DNA from: an uncultured bacterium
GTDB lineage: Bacteria; Desulfobacterota; BSN033; UBA1163
Length of the DNA stretch: 64,000 bases
NCBI GenBank assembly: GCA_938002255.1
Contig: CALLAL010000008.1
Location: 1-64,000, forward strand
Direction of reading: 5' to 3'
Under the pieces are notes generated by a model that was not told the origin of the DNA, ran no database searches, and saw only the letters and a list, made by a program, of their open reading frames with translations. Made by a program: the position numbers and the translations under genes. Below, piece by piece: positions 45,754-54,326 of this stretch (within the stretch, counting starts at the first letter, position 1; the number at the start of each line of letters is the position of its first letter).

Positions 45754-47154
45754 ATGGATCTTTATCAAAAAGCAAAGTTTTATTCGATCTCGAAATTTAC
45801 GACCACGGCTCTGTCTCTTCTGGCCAATACTTCCAAAGAGAATCTAATTCGTCTCAGTTATCTGGCTGAGAGAATTCCCCATAAAGAGTCGTATCGTGAG
45901 AAGATTCGATGGATCCGCACGCTCTTTCAGAACGATCATCCGGCTTTGACCATTGCCAGAAGGCTGCTTAACGAAACCCATCCCTATCATCGGAAAAAGA
46001 TCATCACCAATTTTATCATTAACCAGCTTCTGGTGGGCACCAATCGGAGGAGGGTTTTTGAAGAGCAGAGAGGGTTTAAACCGCCCAATGCCATGTTGAT
46101 TAGCCCCACGATGCGATGCAACCTCCGATGCTTTGGATGTTATTCGGGTTCTTATTCCACCCAGGAGGAGCTCTCTTTTGACGTGATTGATCGACTGATT
46201 CATGAGTGCAATGAGATGGGAATCTATCTTGTCATCATCACGGGTGGAGAGCCTTTTTTGAGAAGAGATCTTTTTGATCTCTTTGAAAAACACCCAAACT
46301 CGATCTTTCAGGTCTATACCAATGGGACTCTGATTAACGAGGCGATGGTGGAGCAATTTGTGGCTTTGGGAAATGTGGTCCCAGCCCTCAGTCTCGAAGG
46401 AATGGAAGAGGAGACGGATGCCCGGAGGGGAAAGGGCCATTTTGATCGGATGGTTCGTGTGATGGACCTGCTCAAAAGGGCGGGGATCTTCTTTGCGATT
46501 TCAACCACCCAGACCAAGCTCAACACTGAGATCATCGGAAGTGACCGTTTTATCGACTTCTTGGTGGAGAAAGGGTGTATCTTTCTCTGGAACTTCCACT
46601 ATATCCCTATTGGCCGGGACGCCGATCTCACGCTGATGGCAACCCCTGAACAGAGGGCTTGGATACGGGAACGGTTTGCCTATTTCCGAGCCACCAAGGC
46701 CCTGCTTATGGTGGACTTCTGGAACGATGGATGCCTCACGGAAGGATGTATCGCAGGAGGAAGAAAATATTTTCATGTCAATGCACGAGGTGACTTAGAA
46801 CCCTGTGTCTTTTGCCATTTCGCCTATGACAACATCAAGGAGAAATCTCTTGTTGAGGCCTTGAACTCTCCCTTGTTTCAGGAAATTCGTGCCCGACAGC
46901 CCTTTTCAGATAACTTTTTTATCAACTGTCCGCTGATCGATCATCCCGAACACGGGAAGGAATTTGCCCTTAAATATGCAAAGTATTTTACCCATCCAGG
47001 AGCCGAAGGATTTTTTACAGACCTATCGCCGGCCATTGAGGCTTATTCTAAGACCTATCGGACAATGGCAGAAGCGGCCTGGAGGGAAAGGATGGAGAGT
47101 CGAAAGGAACAATCTCCACCCCATGAGAAAAAGGTTGCAGGTCAACATGGATGA
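45754..47154 (+). CDS. Radical SAM protein with SPASM-like C-terminus
   Basis: A 466-residue enzyme with the radical SAM cluster at Cys122, Cys126 and Cys129 (CNLRCFGC), GGEP and a C-terminal cysteine set (CIAGGRKYFHVNARGDLEPCVFC) that could bind an auxiliary Fe-S cluster. It belongs to a widespread but uncharacterised family in anaerobes. ATG 45754 is preceded by GGTGAGG; the GTG at 45745 is the other option. It overlaps the next gene by 4 bases. Confidence 0.87.
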   Translation: MDLYQKAKFYSISKFTTTALSLLANTSKENLIRLSYLAERIPHKESYREKIRWIRTLFQNDHPALTIARRLLNETHPYHRKKIITNFIINQLLVGTNRRRVFEEQRGFKPPNAMLISPTMRCNLRCFGCYSGSYSTQEELSFDVIDRLIHECNEMGIYLVIITGGEPFLRRDLFDLFEKHPNSIFQVYTNGTLINEAMVEQFVALGNVVPALSLEGMEEETDARRGKGHFDRMVRVMDLLKRAGIFFAISTTQTKLNTEIIGSDRFIDFLVEKGCIFLWNFHYIPIGRDADLTLMATPEQRAWIRERFAYFRATKALLMVDFWNDGCLTEGCIAGGRKYFHVNARGDLEPCVFCHFAYDNIKEKSLVEALNSPLFQEIRARQPFSDNFFINCPLIDHPEHGKEFALKYAKYFTHPGAEGFFTDLSPAIEAYSKTYRTMAEAAWRERMESRKEQSPPHEKKVAGQHG

Positions 47155-48251
47155 AAGTTACCTTCCCTCATCTTGGTACAATGCATATCTTCTGCAAAGC
47201 CATTGCAGAGGCTTCCGGAATCCCCTATATCGTTCCTCCTGAAACCAGCCGTAAGACCCTCACCCTTGGCGTCCAGCATTCCAACGAATGCATCTGCCTT
47301 CCTTTTAAGATCATCCTTGGAAATTTCATTGAGGCCCTTCGGATGGGAGCCGATACCATTGTGATGGTCGGCAGTGGTCCTCCCTGTCGCCTGGGGCTTT
47401 ACGACCTTGTCCAGAAGGTGATCCTTGAAGATATGGGGCTTCACTACCGTTGGCTGACGATCCCCCCCCGATTGACCTGGCAGGCTCTCTGGAAAAATTA
47501 TGAGGAGACGAAAGAACTCAAGAAGGAGTTAAGCTGGAAAAACATCCTCCTCTTTCCTTACGGACTCCGATTGGGATGGAAAAAGATGATGGCCTGCGAA
47601 ACATTGGAGAAACTGGCGATGCGGATCAGACCGAGAGAAATTCAGAAAGGGGAGACTCAAAGGCGTTTAAAGAAAGCCCTTTCGATGGTGGATGAAGCCA
47701 AAACCCTTCGGACTCTTGATCAAGCCTTAGAGCGAGGGAAGAGGTTGCTTCAAGGGACCGAGCAGGATGTTTCTCGAGTTCCTTTTAAGATTGCCATGGT
47801 GGGAGAACTCTATACGGTGATGGATCCTCACATCAACCGCGGCGTGGAGCAGAAGCTGGGTGAATTAGGAGCCGAGGTGACCCGCAGTTCCTGGTTTTCC
47901 ACGCATATCCTGAGAAGTTTGAGAAGGAACAAAGCCGATCAAGCCTCTGAGAGGGTTCGATTTTTCGAGGCCTCGAGGGCCTATCTCGGTTATGATGTGG
48001 GTGCAGAGTGTAATGTTTCGATTGGAGAGGCCATCGTGAGAGCTCAGGAGGGCTTTGATGGCGTGGTGCATCTCATGCCTTTTGCTTGCATGCCAGAGAC
48101 CACGGCATCCGGAATTCTGACCCGTGTCGGAAAGGATTGGAATATTCCTATCCTCACCCTCATCCTGGACGAACAGGAGATCGAGGGCCGTATCCAGACT
48201 TTACTCGAAGCCTTTGTGGAGATGTTACAATGGAAGAGAAAGGCCGGATAG
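47151..48251 (+). CDS. 2-Hydroxyacyl-CoA dehydratase HgdB-like protein (COG3581 type)
   Basis: A 366-residue protein related to the B-type subunit of 2-hydroxyacyl-CoA dehydratases and benzoyl-CoA reductases, but of the COG3581-like branch whose substrates are unknown. Conserved cysteines lie in HSNECICLPFK (Cys47 and Cys49), GPPCRLG (about Cys79) and PFACMPE and could ligate an Fe-S cluster. In other anaerobes this part is fused to the next two proteins in one polypeptide of over 1,000 residues. Here the three are separate genes in a row, overlapping by 22 bases. Confidence 0.8.
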   Translation: MKVTFPHLGTMHIFCKAIAEASGIPYIVPPETSRKTLTLGVQHSNECICLPFKIILGNFIEALRMGADTIVMVGSGPPCRLGLYDLVQKVILEDMGLHYRWLTIPPRLTWQALWKNYEETKELKKELSWKNILLFPYGLRLGWKKMMACETLEKLAMRIRPREIQKGETQRRLKKALSMVDEAKTLRTLDQALERGKRLLQGTEQDVSRVPFKIAMVGELYTVMDPHINRGVEQKLGELGAEVTRSSWFSTHILRSLRRNKADQASERVRFFEASRAYLGYDVGAECNVSIGEAIVRAQEGFDGVVHLMPFACMPETTASGILTRVGKDWNIPILTLILDEQEIEGRIQTLLEAFVEMLQWKRKAG

Positions 48252-49231
48252 GGATTCCCAGGGCCTTGATGTTCTATCGCTATTTTCCTCTCTGGAAAGT
48301 CTTTTTTGAGGAATTAGGTTGGAACGTGCGTGTTTCAGACGGTTTGGATAAAAGGGGAAACATCGTCTATCTTGAAGACAGTTGCTTTCCAATGAAACTT
48401 CTGGTCACCCATTCTTTGGTACTGAAGACTCAAGTCGATTATCTCTATCTCCCGAGATTGGTCAGCCTTCACAGACACCATATGATGTGTCCAAAATTTC
48501 GGGGTGCCCCAGATATTGTTCGCTTAGCCACGGACGGAATGGTTCCTATTCTCGATGATCTTGTTGATCTCAGGGTGAAAGGACATTCCATGCGGGAGTC
48601 TCTCTTAAAGACAGGCAAACGATTGGGAGCGAAAGAGGCAGAGAGTAAACAAGCCTTTCAAAAGGCAGAGGCGTTCTTTTTAAATTTCCAGAAGCGATGG
48701 TTAGAACGGATCAACAACCTTCCCATTAAACAGGTGTTTGATCTTGAAGCTCCGGAAGGGGTAGAGGAACCAGAAAAAACATTTCGAGTGGCCTTCATCG
48801 GGCACCCTTACAATCTCTTCGATCCCGATGTGAGCAAAGAGATCCTTACTTTTGCTAAATCTCTGGGGATGAGGGTCATCACGTCCGAGACGCTCTCAGA
48901 GAGAGAGATCAATGCTCAGCTTTCAGATCTTTCCAAGGAGGTCTACTGGTCTTCAGGGAGGGAGATTGTAGGGTCCCTGTTCCATTTCCTTTCAGGAGGG
49001 GTGGATGGGATGATCTTTCTTACCTCTTTTAAGTGTGGGATCGATGCCCTCCTTCAGGAATTGATTCGGAGGAAGTTGAAGAGGAGCGGAAAGGTATCTC
49101 CTCCCCTTCTCATTCTCTCCCTTGATGAGCATTCGGGAAGAGAAGGGTTGATGACCCGGTTGGAAGCATTTCGGGATGTGATGGAAGAGAGGAGGCATGA
49201 GTTCAACCTGACTTACGTGCGAAGCACCTAA
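48230..49231 (+). CDS. Activase-associated protein, DUF2229/COG3580 type
   Basis: A 333-residue protein with the DUF2229 pattern IGIPRALMFYRYFPLWKVFFEELG and cysteines in EDSCFPMK, MMCPKFRG and SFKCGIDALL that suit Fe-S ligation. In fused homologues it is joined to the HgdB-like and activase parts. ATG 48230 overlaps the previous gene's end; the open frame from 48086 lies in another frame of that gene. Function unknown. Confidence 0.8.
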   Translation: MEEKGRIGIPRALMFYRYFPLWKVFFEELGWNVRVSDGLDKRGNIVYLEDSCFPMKLLVTHSLVLKTQVDYLYLPRLVSLHRHHMMCPKFRGAPDIVRLATDGMVPILDDLVDLRVKGHSMRESLLKTGKRLGAKEAESKQAFQKAEAFFLNFQKRWLERINNLPIKQVFDLEAPEGVEEPEKTFRVAFIGHPYNLFDPDVSKEILTFAKSLGMRVITSETLSEREINAQLSDLSKEVYWSSGREIVGSLFHFLSGGVDGMIFLTSFKCGIDALLQELIRRKLKRSGKVSPPLLILSLDEHSGREGLMTRLEAFRDVMEERRHEFNLTYVRST

Positions 49232-49288
49232 AGTTTACACCTTTCAATATGAGGCGCCTTCAATCACTTGAGTCGCTATAAAAACATT

Positions 49289-50242
49289 ATGGGAAACTTT
49301 TTGGGAATTGATGTCGGTTCAATCACAACGAAGATGGTCGTGATCGATGAAAGCCATAAACTTTTGGCAGGACTCTATCTGCGCAATAATGGCCGACCTC
49401 TCGAAACCATCCAGCAGGGGCTGGCAATCCTTGCCTCTCGATTAGGCGATGACCAAGCCATCGATGGGGTCGCGACGACAGGAAGTGCGCGACACCTGGC
49501 TGCTTACCTTGTGGGAGCAGACCTTATAAAGAATGAGATCACCGCCCATTCCGTTGCTGTGATCGATCTTTTTCCGAAGACCAAGACCATCTTCGAGATT
49601 GGGGGACAAGACTCCAAAGTCATCCTTCTGCGGGAAGGGGTGGTCGTCGATTTTGCCATGAACACGGTCTGCGCAGCCGGTACGGGTTCTTTTTTGGATC
49701 AGCAGGCAGCGCGGCTGGGCATCTCCATTGAGGAGTTTGGAAGGCTTGCTCTTGAGGCAAAGCATCCTGTCCGCGTGGCCGGCCGATGCACGGTCTTTGC
49801 CGAAACAGACATGATTCATAAACAGCAGATCGGCCATTCCGTAGAAGATATTATCGGAGGGCTCTGTGACTCACTGGTCAAGAATTATCTGAACAATGTC
49901 TGCCGGGGAAAAGAGCTTCTTCCTCCTTACGTTTTTCAAGGAGGGGTTGCCGCAAACCAAGGCATCCGGAAAGCCCTCGAGCGAGAATTGGAAACCCCCA
50001 TGCTCATCCCTGAGCATTTTGGTTTAATGGGTGCCCTGGGGGCAGCGAAACTGGTGAAGCGGGCAAAGCCCGGTCGAAGCCGATTCAAAGGCTTTGGACT
50101 TTCCAAGAGATCTTGTACAACCCGGGGATTTGAGTGCAACGAATGTGGAAATCAATGCGAGGTTGTCGAATTGCTGGTTGATGAACAAGTGGTCGCCTGC
50201 TGGGGTGATCTTTGCGAACGATACCGCCGTTCTTATCCCTGA
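49289..50242 (+). CDS. HgdC/BadF-type ATPase activase (COG1924)
   Basis: A 317-residue ASKHA-fold ATPase that in known systems drives a single electron into the dehydratase or reductase. Phosphate loops are GIDVGSITTKMVV and FEIGGQDSKV. The bridging Fe-S cysteines appear as Cys128 (NTVCAAGTGSF) and Cys167 (AGRCTVF). A C-terminal tail has six more cysteines (C-x2-C-x3-C and C-x4-C). I chose ATG 49289; a TTG at 49268 is possible. It completes the split three-gene set. Confidence 0.85.
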   Translation: MGNFLGIDVGSITTKMVVIDESHKLLAGLYLRNNGRPLETIQQGLAILASRLGDDQAIDGVATTGSARHLAAYLVGADLIKNEITAHSVAVIDLFPKTKTIFEIGGQDSKVILLREGVVVDFAMNTVCAAGTGSFLDQQAARLGISIEEFGRLALEAKHPVRVAGRCTVFAETDMIHKQQIGHSVEDIIGGLCDSLVKNYLNNVCRGKELLPPYVFQGGVAANQGIRKALERELETPMLIPEHFGLMGALGAAKLVKRAKPGRSRFKGFGLSKRSCTTRGFECNECGNQCEVVELLVDEQVVACWGDLCERYRRSYP

Positions 50243-50267
50243 GGATCGCCGATAGAATGCTAAAGCA

Positions 50268-51638
50268 ATGAAGATTCTCCTGATCAATCCCGCTCCTTCA
50301 GGAACCCTTAACGCGACAGGGGTCCTCTTTCCCCCGCTTGGTATTCTTTATGTCGCGGGGTACATGGAAAGGAAGGGGTATCGCATTGAGGTGAGGGACT
50401 TAGCGGTCAAAAAGAATCGGAAGGACCTTGAATTTAAACCCTACGACATTGTCGGAATCTCGACGGATACCACTCGTCATCGCCAAGCGCTCCATTTAGC
50501 TGAAAGAGCGAAGAAGGATGGTTGTACCGTGGTCATGGGAGGACCTCATCCGGGTTATGTAGACGAAGCGATTCTTTCCACCTTAAAAGTGGATTTTATT
50601 GTTCACGGAGAAGGAGAGGTCACTTTCGCAGAATTAGTTTCTACCTTACAGAAAGGACAAGGGGGGGTTGATTCCGTCGAGGGAATCAGTTTTCTTCATA
50701 ACGGTCAATTGGTCCGAACTCCCCCCAGGCCCTTCATTCAGGATTTGGATCAGCTTCCTCTTCCTGCCCGACATCTCATCCATATGGACGATTATCGAAA
50801 GACAAAATTGGGAAGCCGAGACATTACCCCTTTGATCACCAGCCGGGGTTGTCCTTACCGCTGCACTTTCTGTGCCTCTTCCCAATTTTGGGGGACAAAG
50901 GTCCGGATGAGGAGCGTAGAGGCTGTCTTAAAGGAACTGGAAGAACTTTATAAGCGGTATCATTTCCATGCGGTGGCCTTTTTAGACGATACCTTTAACC
51001 TCTTTCCAAAGAGAGTCATCGAGCTTTGCCGTGGGATGATCGAACGTCAACTGGACCTCTGGTGGTGGTGTTTATCCCGTGCAGACCTCTTGCTTCGAAA
51101 TGAGGAGATGGTTGACGAGATGGTCCGAGCAGGTGCGAAATCCATCTTCCTAGGGGTCGAGTCTCCGCATTCCAAGACCCTTAAGGCATTCCACAAGGGG
51201 ATGAACGTAGAAGACACAGTTCAAACGGTTAAGATGCTCAAACAGAAGGGCTTGGAGATTCATGCGTCTTATATCCTCGGTGGATTAGAGGAAAAATCTG
51301 AACAGATTCATGAAACGATTCGTTTCGCCAAACAGCTCGATACCAATGTAGCCCAGTTTTCGATCCTCACACCCTATCCAGGGACGGCCATCTATGAGCA
51401 GGTAAAAGATCGAATTTTCAAGTGGAGGGCTCCCTGGTCCTTCTTCGACATGCAGCATCTGGTCTTTAAACATGACCATTTTTCTTTCTTTCGGCTGGAA
51501 TGGTACCTGTTGAAAGCCCATCTTCTTTACTACACCCGATCAAGAAAAGCGATTCGGGATATCTGGAATCACATCAAAAAACACCGTTTGGGGATCCGAA
51601 CCCTCCTCCGGTTTTTAAGAGACTATTTTGGAGGGTGA
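50268..51638 (+). CDS. B12-binding-type radical SAM protein (1 of 4)
   Basis: A 456-residue enzyme with an N-terminal cobalamin-binding-like Rossmann domain (KILLINPAPSG, GGPHPGYVDEAI, HGEGEVTF; no DxHxxG) and a radical SAM core with Cys195, Cys199 and Cys202 (CPYRCTFC). PYPGT and a basic C-terminal tail follow. The BchE-like family carries out methylations, cyclisations and C-C bond formation; the substrate is unknown. It overlaps the acyltransferase frame but ends before its ATG. Confidence 0.85.
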   Translation: MKILLINPAPSGTLNATGVLFPPLGILYVAGYMERKGYRIEVRDLAVKKNRKDLEFKPYDIVGISTDTTRHRQALHLAERAKKDGCTVVMGGPHPGYVDEAILSTLKVDFIVHGEGEVTFAELVSTLQKGQGGVDSVEGISFLHNGQLVRTPPRPFIQDLDQLPLPARHLIHMDDYRKTKLGSRDITPLITSRGCPYRCTFCASSQFWGTKVRMRSVEAVLKELEELYKRYHFHAVAFLDDTFNLFPKRVIELCRGMIERQLDLWWWCLSRADLLLRNEEMVDEMVRAGAKSIFLGVESPHSKTLKAFHKGMNVEDTVQTVKMLKQKGLEIHASYILGGLEEKSEQIHETIRFAKQLDTNVAQFSILTPYPGTAIYEQVKDRIFKWRAPWSFFDMQHLVFKHDHFSFFRLEWYLLKAHLLYYTRSRKAIRDIWNHIKKHRLGIRTLLRFLRDYFGG

Positions 51639-51639
51639 G

Positions 51640-52551
51640 ATGAAAAGAAAGTATCCCCGCGCGTTTAATCGGTTTATCTATCTCTTTCTCTTCCAATTTT
51701 TTTCAACCCTCCTTCCGAGATCCATCCAGAAATTCTTCAGTGTGATTGTGGGAGATCTCTTTTACCTCCTGATGCCAAAAACAAGAGGGGCGGTTCGGAA
51801 GAATGTTGAGGGGGTAAGCCGGGGGAGATGGTCGAAAGAAAAGATCGAGTTCATTACGCGAAAGACGTTCCAGAACTACGGGCAATATCTGTTGGACTAT
51901 ATGGTGATGCACCGTCTCCAGCCCTCGAATAAACATCAATGGGTAGAAGAGGAGGTAGGAGATCATTACATGATCGAAGCCCTTCAGAGAGGGAAAGGGG
52001 TCATCTGCGTCACGCCTCACCTCGGCAACTGGGAAATGGGAGGATTGCTCTTCTCTTTCAGGGGAGGAAAACTCAATGTGCTCACCCTGGATGAGCCAGA
52101 TCAGGATACCAAATCCTTTCGTGAAGAGATGAGAAGAAGAAGGGGAATCCGCAATATTTATATTGATCCCAAGGATCCTTCTCCAATGGCCGCCATTGAT
52201 GCCGTCAGGGCATTGAAAGAGAATCAGATTGTAGCGATGTTAGGCGATCGTGTCGAGACCCAAAAGACCATGGTCTTTGAGTTCTTTGGACGGAAAACCC
52301 CTTTTCCCATCGGGGTCGCCATTCTCGCCCTGGCCACTGGAGCACCGGTCCTACCGGTCTTTGTGGTGATGGAGAACAGCCGAAAATACAAGGGCATTAT
52401 TGAGGCTCCCGTCTCTTTTGAAGACAACTCCAGGGAGGACCGGGAGACGATCATTCGGAAAGGAATGACGGAATTGATAAAAAAATTCGAAACCTATATC
52501 GAAAAATATCCGGATCAATGGTATAATTTTTTTTCTTATTGGAAACCATAA
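51640..52551 (+). CDS. LpxL-like lysophospholipid/lipid A acyltransferase
   Basis: A 303-residue membrane-bound acyltransferase of the lipid A late-acyltransferase family, with the catalytic HxxxxE at His127 and Glu132 (PHLGNWE), an N-terminal hydrophobic region and a typical LGDRVETQKT block. ATG 51640 has GGAGG just upstream. Set between radical SAM genes and an acyl-carrier gene, it may move the finished acyl chain to a lipid or sugar. That is inference. Confidence 0.87.
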   Translation: MKRKYPRAFNRFIYLFLFQFFSTLLPRSIQKFFSVIVGDLFYLLMPKTRGAVRKNVEGVSRGRWSKEKIEFITRKTFQNYGQYLLDYMVMHRLQPSNKHQWVEEEVGDHYMIEALQRGKGVICVTPHLGNWEMGGLLFSFRGGKLNVLTLDEPDQDTKSFREEMRRRRGIRNIYIDPKDPSPMAAIDAVRALKENQIVAMLGDRVETQKTMVFEFFGRKTPFPIGVAILALATGAPVLPVFVVMENSRKYKGIIEAPVSFEDNSREDRETIIRKGMTELIKKFETYIEKYPDQWYNFFSYWKP

Positions 52552-52636
52552 TGGGTTTTTAGGGTCCGATCCACATCCACTTTAACCTTAGAACCCTCGA
52601 ATCGGTCAATCCTATAATGGTCAAAAGAGGAGAAGC

Positions 52637-52909
52637 ATGGCTGAGGTGAACGAAGAGCTGATTGTAAAACTAAAACAACTTATTATTACAAGACTTAAAC
52701 TGATGGATATGACTCCGGAGATGATTGATACCGATGCTCCCCTTTTCGGAGAGGGCCTTGGCCTCGACTCAATCGATGCCCTGGAACTGGTCTTGGGTCT
52801 TGAGAAGGAGTATGGGGTTATCATCCCGGATGCCGAGGTCGGAAAGAAAGTGTTCCAATCTGTAAGGACCATGGCCCAATTTGTTGCGGACCAGCAAGGG
52901 AGAACTTAA
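52637..52909 (+). CDS. Acyl carrier protein
   Basis: A 90-residue acidic carrier with Ser45 in LGLDSIDALEL as the phosphopantetheine site. It is probably specific to this cluster, as its sequence differs from typical FAS AcpP and the genes next to it are assembly-line parts. Its TAA overlaps the ATG of the next gene by one base. Confidence 0.93.
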   Translation: MAEVNEELIVKLKQLIITRLKLMDMTPEMIDTDAPLFGEGLGLDSIDALELVLGLEKEYGVIIPDAEVGKKVFQSVRTMAQFVADQQGRT

Positions 52910-53820
52910 TGGGAAGAAAGGCCTTCTGTTTTCCCGGTCAACTTCAAGAAAAACCGATTCTGAAGGAAGATCATCCCTTAAGGACAGACCCTTCTCTGGA
53001 GCGATGGCTGGAAAAGGCATCGCTCCAAACCTCCTTTGATCTTTACTCCTTTACCACGAGAGGGAATGAGGTTGGCTTCAATCTTAAATTGCAGATGGCG
53101 ACATATCTCCTCTCAATGATCCATTTCTACCGCCTCCAATCTCAGGGATGGGTCCCGGATGTGATCGCAGAGCATAGCATGGGAATTTATGCGGCCCTGG
53201 CTGCTTCCGAAGCGATTACCTTTGAGGAAGGGTTGTGGATTACGGAATCGATCGGAAGGATACTGGAGCGAGAGGGGAGACTTTCTAAGGGAGCAATGGT
53301 GAGTATTGTAGGGCTTCCTTTAAGCGACATTCAAACCATCCAACAGAGTCTGAACGGATTCTGCCTTTCCATTGCCAATTACAACGGATCCAAGCATTTC
53401 GTTCTCTCCGGGGCAGAAGAGGGAATTGAGAAAGCGATCTCCCTTGCTCTATCCAAAAAAGCGATTTCGGCTACCCGTCTAACCTTTGGTGTGGCCCTTC
53501 ACGCTCCTTCTCTCACCTCTCTCAGGGGAGAAATAGAGACCCTATTGAAAACCATCCATTTTCGGTCTCCCAAGGTTCCCATTCTCAATCACTTGACGGT
53601 CCAACCTTTAAAGCAGGAGGAGATCAGAGATTTTCTTGCCCAGGAGATCGGACAGCCTGTCTATTGGGATCGATGTGTGGAGAGATTGATCCAAGAGGGC
53701 GTTACTCAATTTGTTGAAGTCGGACATGGCGCCACGCTGACCAAATTGATTCGATGGATCAATCGGGATGTAGAGGCTTTCTCCGCAGGAGATCGGTTTA
53801 AGGAAGGGACCATCGAATGA
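52909..53820 (+). CDS. Malonyl-CoA:ACP transacylase-like protein
   Basis: A 303-residue FabD-type acyltransferase. Active-site positions line up with E. coli FabD: Gln11 (FPGQ), Ser90 (EHSMG), Arg117 (SIGR) and His198 (ALHAP). GHSLG is replaced by EHSMG and GQGSQ by GQLQE, so it may load something other than malonyl groups or be tuned to the cluster ACP. It overlaps the thioesterase by 4 bases. Confidence 0.87.
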   Translation: MGRKAFCFPGQLQEKPILKEDHPLRTDPSLERWLEKASLQTSFDLYSFTTRGNEVGFNLKLQMATYLLSMIHFYRLQSQGWVPDVIAEHSMGIYAALAASEAITFEEGLWITESIGRILEREGRLSKGAMVSIVGLPLSDIQTIQQSLNGFCLSIANYNGSKHFVLSGAEEGIEKAISLALSKKAISATRLTFGVALHAPSLTSLRGEIETLLKTIHFRSPKVPILNHLTVQPLKQEEIRDFLAQEIGQPVYWDRCVERLIQEGVTQFVEVGHGATLTKLIRWINRDVEAFSAGDRFKEGTIE

Positions 53821-54239
53821 AATACCACGAGACGCCGATTCAAGTTCGGTTCTTTGAAGTCGATTCGTATGGGGTCGTATGGCACGGACATTATATAGGC
53901 TGGTTTGAAGTAGGTCGGAATGAGTTGACCGAACAATTCGAGATGGGGCCTCTGCAACTCAGAGAGAAAAACCTTCTGGCTCCGGTTGTGGAAGTGAGGT
54001 GTGACTACAAATCCCCTGCCACCTTTGGAGAAACCCTTCTCATTCAGACGACGATGGAGCGGTGCGAAGTGGCAAAATTGATCTTTCACTATCGGGTGCT
54101 TTCAGAATCCGGTGGAAGGGTGCTTGCCACAGGTTCTACCACCCATGTTCTGACGGATCTTAAAGGGACTCTCCTTTATCGTGTCCCTCCAGACATCCTT
54201 CAGAGGATAGAAGAGATGATGAAGTATTTAGAGGTTTGA
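53817..54239 (+). CDS. 4HBT/YbgC-type hotdog thioesterase
   Basis: A 140-residue hotdog protein with Asp16 in the DSYGVVWHGHY active-site motif typical of 4-hydroxybenzoyl-CoA thioesterases. It may release or edit acyl groups on the ACP or CoA. It is directly coupled to the transacylase gene. The substrate is unknown. Confidence 0.88.
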   Translation: MKYHETPIQVRFFEVDSYGVVWHGHYIGWFEVGRNELTEQFEMGPLQLREKNLLAPVVEVRCDYKSPATFGETLLIQTTMERCEVAKLIFHYRVLSESGGRVLATGSTTHVLTDLKGTLLYRVPPDILQRIEEMMKYLEV

Positions 54240-54326
54240 ATCCCGTTGGACGTTACGGGTTGGAAGTTCGGAGAGGTCAATCTAAAATCGGCAAACCGAA
54301 ATCCGCAATCCGAGATTTGAAATCCT
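54240..54326. repeat. Dispersed AATCCGCAATCC-type repeat
   Basis: The gap between the thioesterase and the next radical SAM gene holds GTTGGACGTTACGGGTTGGAAG followed by AAATCCGCAATCCGAGATTTGAAATCC. A second copy of the CACAATCCGCAATC motif starts the gene at 55816. Such repeats recur in many deltaproteobacterial genomes. Confidence 0.45.
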
